64,000 nucleotides of DNA, from NCBI RefSeq assembly GCF_040361435.1, contig NZ_APNL01000002.1, positions 240,841 through 304,840 on the forward strand, read 5' to 3'. The DNA is from Salinisphaera sp002433465. GTDB taxonomy: Bacteria > Pseudomonadota > Gammaproteobacteria > Nevskiales > Salinisphaeraceae. The notes under the pieces are model-generated. The model was not told the DNA's origin. It searched no databases and worked only from the letters and a program-made list of their open reading frames with translations. Below, one piece after another: positions 60,552-64,000 of this stretch. Position 1 is the stretch's first letter; every line of letters begins with the position of its first letter. A program made the position numbers and the translations under genes.

Positions 60552-61466
60552 CTAGTGCACCGTGGGCGGCTCGGCGTCGGGGTTGTCGATCAGCGCTTCG
60601 ACGTCGGCCGGCGTGAAGGTATAGACCGTGTTGCAGAAATGGCACTGGGTTTCTACCTGCCCCTGTTCTTCCACCACGCTGCGCAGCTCCTGCGCGCCGA
60701 GCTGATGCAGGGCCCGGCCAAAGCGCTCACGGGTGCAGGTACAGCTGAACTTGACCGGCGCCGGGTCGAACACCCGCGCGTGTTCCTCGTGGAACAATCG
60801 GTGCAGCACCTGCTCCGCGCCCAGGCCGGTCAGCTCGTCGCCGGTGATGGTATCGGCAAGATGGTTGATGCGATCCCAGGCGTCGTCATCGCCGGCTTCG
60901 GCGTCGTGCACGACTTCTTCGGGCAGTTTCTGGATCAGCAGCCCGGCCGCATGCTCGGCGTCCGTGGCCAGCCATAGCCGCGTGGGCAGCTGTTCCGACT
61001 GGGCGAAATATTCTTCCAGACAGCCGGCGATATCGGGTTTGTCCAGCGCGACGATGCCCTGATAGCGCTGCCCTTCTTCCGGATCGAGCGTAATGACCAC
61101 GTGGCCGCCTTCGGCTAGCGCCTGTAGTGTGGGTTCTGCGATCGTGGCCAGCGCCTCGTCGTCGAAACGGGCCACGCCACGCAGGCGCTGAGCGCGGTCG
61201 CCCACGCCGGGGTTCGACTCGGCCATCAGCAGTTTCAGCGCCCCCTTGCCACGGAATTCGATGCTCAGCGTGCCGTCGAACTTGATGGTTGCGGTCAGCA
61301 GCGCACAGGCGGCCAGCAGCTCGCCCAGCAGGCGCTCTATCGCCAACGGATAGCCGTGGTTGGCAATGGCCTGCTGATAGGTGCTGTGCAACTGTGCGAT
61401 TTCGCCGCGCACCTGCGTGTCGTCGAAAATGAAGCGCTGCAGTCGATCGGTGGGCATGGCGGACAT
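60552..61466 (-). CDS. hslO: Redox-regulated chaperone Hsp33
   Basis: 304 residues. LQRFIFDDTQVRGEIAQL and ALLTATIKFDGTLSIEFRG (parts) are the N-terminal domain. The zinc-binding C-terminal part has SCTCTRERF (Cys-x-Cys) and CHFCNTVY (Cys-x-x-Cys), diagnostic for Hsp33. Oxidation releases zinc and activates holdase activity. AGGAG precedes the ATG. It ends 10 bases from the cyclase gene on the other strand. Confidence 0.96.
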   Translation of the reverse strand: MSAMPTDRLQRFIFDDTQVRGEIAQLHSTYQQAIANHGYPLAIERLLGELLAACALLTATIKFDGTLSIEFRGKGALKLLMAESNPGVGDRAQRLRGVARFDDEALATIAEPTLQALAEGGHVVITLDPEEGQRYQGIVALDKPDIAGCLEEYFAQSEQLPTRLWLATDAEHAAGLLIQKLPEEVVHDAEAGDDDAWDRINHLADTITGDELTGLGAEQVLHRLFHEEHARVFDPAPVKFSCTCTRERFGRALHQLGAQELRSVVEEQGQVETQCHFCNTVYTFTPADVEALIDNPDAEPPTVH

Positions 61467-61629
61467 CGGCGTTCTCCTGGATCAGTCGACAAGGTGCGTG
61501 CCCTGGCGGGCAAATTCAATGCATGAACGTCGGGCATGCGGCATGGGAAATGATAAATTGCGCCGCCTTCAGGCCGCCGGCCGTCGTCACGGCAGGTGCC
61601 CACCCCATTCTGGATCGACAGGTCGTGCG

Positions 61630-62940
61630 ATGACAGCCAACGATACCCAGGCGCCGGTCACGCTCCGGCGTATTCTTTCGCTCGCGGTGCCGGCGCTGGG
61701 CGTGCTTGCCGCCGAACCGTTGTACGTACTGGTGGATACGGCCGTGGTGGGCCATCTGGGTGCACGCCCGCTTGCCGGGCTGGCGCTGGGCGGCACGGTG
61801 CTGTCGGTGCTCACCAGCCAGCTGACGTTTCTGTCCTACGGCACCACGGCACGCAGCGCGCGTCTGTACGGGGCGAATCGGCGCGGCGAGGCCGTGGCCG
61901 AAGGCGGCCAGGCGACCTGGCTTGCGATCTTCGTGGGGCTGACGGTTCTGGCGCTCGGTCAGCTGTTCGCCTATCCGATGCTCTCGGCGCTGGCCGGCAA
62001 TCCCGATGTGGCCCAGGCAGCGGCGTCGTGGCTGCGGATTGCGTTGATCGGCGCGCCGGCGATTCTCATCACGCTGGCCGGAAACGGTTGGATGCGCGGC
62101 GTACAGGATACGGTGCGCCCGCTGTATTACATTCTGGCCGGCAACATCCTTTCGGCGATCGCCTGCCCGCTGCTGGTCTATCCGCTCGGCTTCGGACTGG
62201 AAGGCTCGGCCATGGCCAACGTGCTCGCCCAGTACACCGCGGCCGCGTTGTTTCTGCGTGCGTTGCGTGTCGAGCGTGCGCTGGTGCGTCCGAGCTGGGC
62301 GATCATGAAAGCGCAGATGGTGCTCGGCCGCGACCTCATTCTGCGCAGTGCCTCTTTTCAGATCTGTTTTCTGTCGGCGGCGGCGGTTGCCGCGCGTGAA
62401 TCCGCTGCGGCGCTGGGCGCGCATCAGATTGTCTACCAGCTATGGGTATTTCTGTCGCTGGTGCTGGATTCCCTGGCCATCGCCGCTCAGGCGATCATCG
62501 GCGCGGAGCTGGGTGCGAGCCGCACCGAACGTGCGCGGGCGGTGGCCTGGCAGATCACGCGTTATTCGTTCGGCCTGGGCGTGGCGCTGGCAGGGCTATT
62601 TGCCACCCTCGCCGGGGTTCTGCCGCGACTGTTCACCAACGATGCAGCCGTACTTGCCCAGATTCCCCATGCCTGGTGGTTTTTCGTGGCCCAGCAGCCG
62701 GTGGCCGGCATCGTGTTCGCGCTGGACGGCGTGCTGCTCGGGGCCGCGGATACCCGTTTTCTGCGCACCATGACGCTGGCCTGTGCGCTGGGTGCCTTCC
62801 TGCCGTTGATCTGGCTGTCGTGGGCGTTCGGTTGGGGGCTGGCCGGTATCTGGGTGGGGCTGACCCTGTTTCTGGTCACCCGCATGGTCGCAGTGGTCTG
62901 GCGTACGCGTACCGATCACTGGGTCGTGGCCGGTGCCTGA
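61630..62940 (+). CDS. MATE family efflux transporter (DinF-like)
   Basis: 436 residues from MTANDTQAP. Twelve hydrophobic segments in two halves; the first contains LAVPALGVLAAEPLYVLVDTAVVGHLG and PLAGLALGGTV, the usual MATE entry. The DinF branch is suggested by ALGAHQIVYQLWVFLSLVLDSLAIAAQ (in parts). It exports cationic drugs or other substrates by Na+ or H+ antiport. A long in-frame extension upstream has no homology and was rejected. Confidence 0.9.
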   Translation: MTANDTQAPVTLRRILSLAVPALGVLAAEPLYVLVDTAVVGHLGARPLAGLALGGTVLSVLTSQLTFLSYGTTARSARLYGANRRGEAVAEGGQATWLAIFVGLTVLALGQLFAYPMLSALAGNPDVAQAAASWLRIALIGAPAILITLAGNGWMRGVQDTVRPLYYILAGNILSAIACPLLVYPLGFGLEGSAMANVLAQYTAAALFLRALRVERALVRPSWAIMKAQMVLGRDLILRSASFQICFLSAAAVAARESAAALGAHQIVYQLWVFLSLVLDSLAIAAQAIIGAELGASRTERARAVAWQITRYSFGLGVALAGLFATLAGVLPRLFTNDAAVLAQIPHAWWFFVAQQPVAGIVFALDGVLLGAADTRFLRTMTLACALGAFLPLIWLSWAFGWGLAGIWVGLTLFLVTRMVAVVWRTRTDHWVVAGA

Positions 62941-62948
62941 GTCGGCGC

Positions 62949-63431
62949 TCAGCCTTTGGCAAAGCGGCTGAGCGCATCGCCGGCCAGCCGGTAGGTGGTC
63001 CATTCCGACTGGGGGCGTGCGCCCACCGATTCATAGAAATCGATCGCGGGCGTGTTCCAGTCGAGTACGCTCCATTCGAAACGCCCGCAGCCTGCGTCGA
63101 CCGCCAGCCGTGCCAGGTATTGCAGCAGCGCCTTGCCGGCGCCGCGACCGCGCGCCTCGGGCGTGACATACAGATCTTCCAGATAGAGGCCGTTGCGGGC
63201 CAGCCAGGTGGAATAGCTGTAGAAACACACGGCAAAGCCGATCGGCTCGCCGGCGTCTTCGCAGATGAAGGCAAAGGCCCGCGCGCCGTCATTGAACAGG
63301 GATTGCTCGATCGTTTGCTCGGTGGCGACCACTTCGTCGAGGGCTTTTTCGTAAATCGCCAGTTCGCGCACGAAACGCAGAATCAGGGGCACGTCGGCGC
63401 GTTCGGCCGCGCGGATCTGTAGGTCGGACAT
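62949..63431 (-). CDS. GNAT family N-acetyltransferase
   Basis: 160 residues. The acetyl-CoA motif is VTPEARGRGAGKALLQYLA. The start IRAAERADVPLILRFVRELA and the LYLEDLYV strand are like spermidine/diamine acetyltransferases of the SAT type. It acetylates an amine, substrate unknown. It follows the VOC gene by 24 bases on the same strand, so the two may be cotranscribed. Confidence 0.88.
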   Translation of the reverse strand: MSDLQIRAAERADVPLILRFVRELAIYEKALDEVVATEQTIEQSLFNDGARAFAFICEDAGEPIGFAVCFYSYSTWLARNGLYLEDLYVTPEARGRGAGKALLQYLARLAVDAGCGRFEWSVLDWNTPAIDFYESVGARPQSEWTTYRLAGDALSRFAKG

Positions 63432-63455
63432 GGTGATTGATCGGTTTGGGTCGTT

Positions 63456-63881
63456 TTACTTGGCAAACAACTGGCTGCGGTCGGCAAACGCCTTGAATTC
63501 CAGCGCGTTGCCACAGGGGTCGAGCAGAAACATGGTGGCCTGCTCGCCGGGCTGACCCTGAAAACGAATATGCGGCTCGATGACGAACTCGGTACCGCGT
63601 TCGCGCAGGCGCTCGGCCAGCGTTTCCCATTCCGCCCATTCCAGCACGATGCCGAAATGCGGAATCGGCACGTCGTGGCCGTCGACCGGATTGGTGTGGG
63701 CGTTTTGCTGAGACGGGGTTTTCGGGTGTTCGTGAATAACCAGCTGGTGGCCATAGAAATCGAAATCCACCCACTGATCGCTCGAGCGGCCCTCGCTCAG
63801 CCCGAAGGTTTCGCCGTAAAAGCGCCGTGCGGCAGGCAGGTCGTGAACCGGGATGGCCAGATGGAAGGGAGACAGCGCCAT
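63456..63881 (-). CDS. VOC family (glyoxalase/dioxygenase fold) protein
   Basis: 141 residues, two beta-alpha-beta-beta-beta modules. FHLAIPVHDLPAARRFYGETFG is the classic first module with a metal-binding His. VPIPHFGIVLEW brings another His, and FLLDPCGNALEFKAF ends with the metal-binding Glu. The residues His7, His77 and the late Glu form a plausible metal site. Substrate unknown. Confidence 0.87.
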   Translation of the reverse strand: MALSPFHLAIPVHDLPAARRFYGETFGLSEGRSSDQWVDFDFYGHQLVIHEHPKTPSQQNAHTNPVDGHDVPIPHFGIVLEWAEWETLAERLRERGTEFVIEPHIRFQGQPGEQATMFLLDPCGNALEFKAFADRSQLFAK

Positions 63882-63963
63882 GGGTAACGCCTACTGCGGG
63901 AATCGACGTATGCCATTGTGGTTAGCCGCGGCGCACCCGACAAGCGAGCGCGTCGCAGCAAAC

Positions 63964-64000
63964 TCAGCTTTTATCGGCGAGCAACTCATCGATAACGGGG
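63964..64000 (-). CDS. Possible 3' end of a gene cut by the window edge
   Basis: On the minus strand the frame entering from the right reads PVIDELLADKS and stops. Such an ending looks like a real protein C-terminus, but 11 codons are too few for a family call. Confidence 0.3.
   Translation of the reverse strand, partial: PVIDELLADKS

Overview
The window comes from the chromosome of a GC-rich gammaproteobacterium and spans the replication-origin neighbourhood. The evidence is the divergent arrangement dnaA-dnaN-recF-gyrB against rpmH-rnpA-yidC-mnmE, GlnA with NtrB and NtrC, the two-subunit glycyl-tRNA synthetase with gmhB, and the aceE-aceF-lpd operon. An orphan ectoine-synthase-like gene and very acidic linkers in the pyruvate dehydrogenase subunits suggest a salt-tolerant organism. 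A Salinisphaera-like bacterium would fit, but that is inference from gene content and no search was run.

Layout. 1-7.8 kb: a cut-off S9 peptidase, a TANGO2-like protein, a type II NADH dehydrogenase, then ntrC, ntrB, a DUF4124 protein and glnA. glnA has a sigma-54 promoter and two NtrC-like sites upstream. 8.0-11.6 kb: glyQ-glyS-gmhB. 11.6-21.7 kb: the origin region. It has DnaA boxes on both sides of dnaA, an AT-rich stretch, TAG/TAA triplet repeats before dnaN, and two perfect parS-type palindromes inside recF. 21.8-27.8 kb: an FMN-dependent glutamate-synthase-like protein, an EctC-like cupin, a secreted glutamine cyclotransferase, a formate/nitrite-type channel, a CsbD protein, and an amidoligase with a class I amidotransferase. 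27.9-34.6 kb: the pyruvate dehydrogenase complex, with lipoyl domains on both E2 and E3.

34.7-41.1 kb is an accessory island. It holds a FitAB-type toxin-antitoxin pair, a HigA antitoxin with at most a trace of HigB, a 9-bp tandem repeat, an AT-rich multi-spanning membrane protein of unknown family, an IS3 transposase scrap, a chemoreceptor with a flagellar-type promoter, a lipoprotein, and a REP-associated transposase (RAYT). Five copies of a GGGGACAGTATACTTAT-type motif in both orientations and a 71-bp nested palindrome run through it. This island is the best place in the window to look for an undescribed system.

41.2-64 kb is mostly chromosomal housekeeping and signalling: a DszC/SfnB-like flavin enzyme, a lone STN-domain protein, a second chemoreceptor, a DSP-type phosphatase, a 2-hydroxyacid dehydrogenase, CBS and DUF2267 proteins, a parvulin, YigZ, a SHOCT protein, an alpha/beta hydrolase, a DUF3820 protein and a DUF945 protein. 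It then has a three-gene overlapping operon (GAF/PAS histidine kinase, single-domain response regulator, Hpt-REC-REC-GGDEF cyclase), Hsp33, a MATE exporter, a GNAT acetyltransferase and a VOC protein. No tRNA, rRNA, CRISPR array or complete IS was seen. Functions come from motif recognition in the translations, and promoter and terminator calls are by eye.
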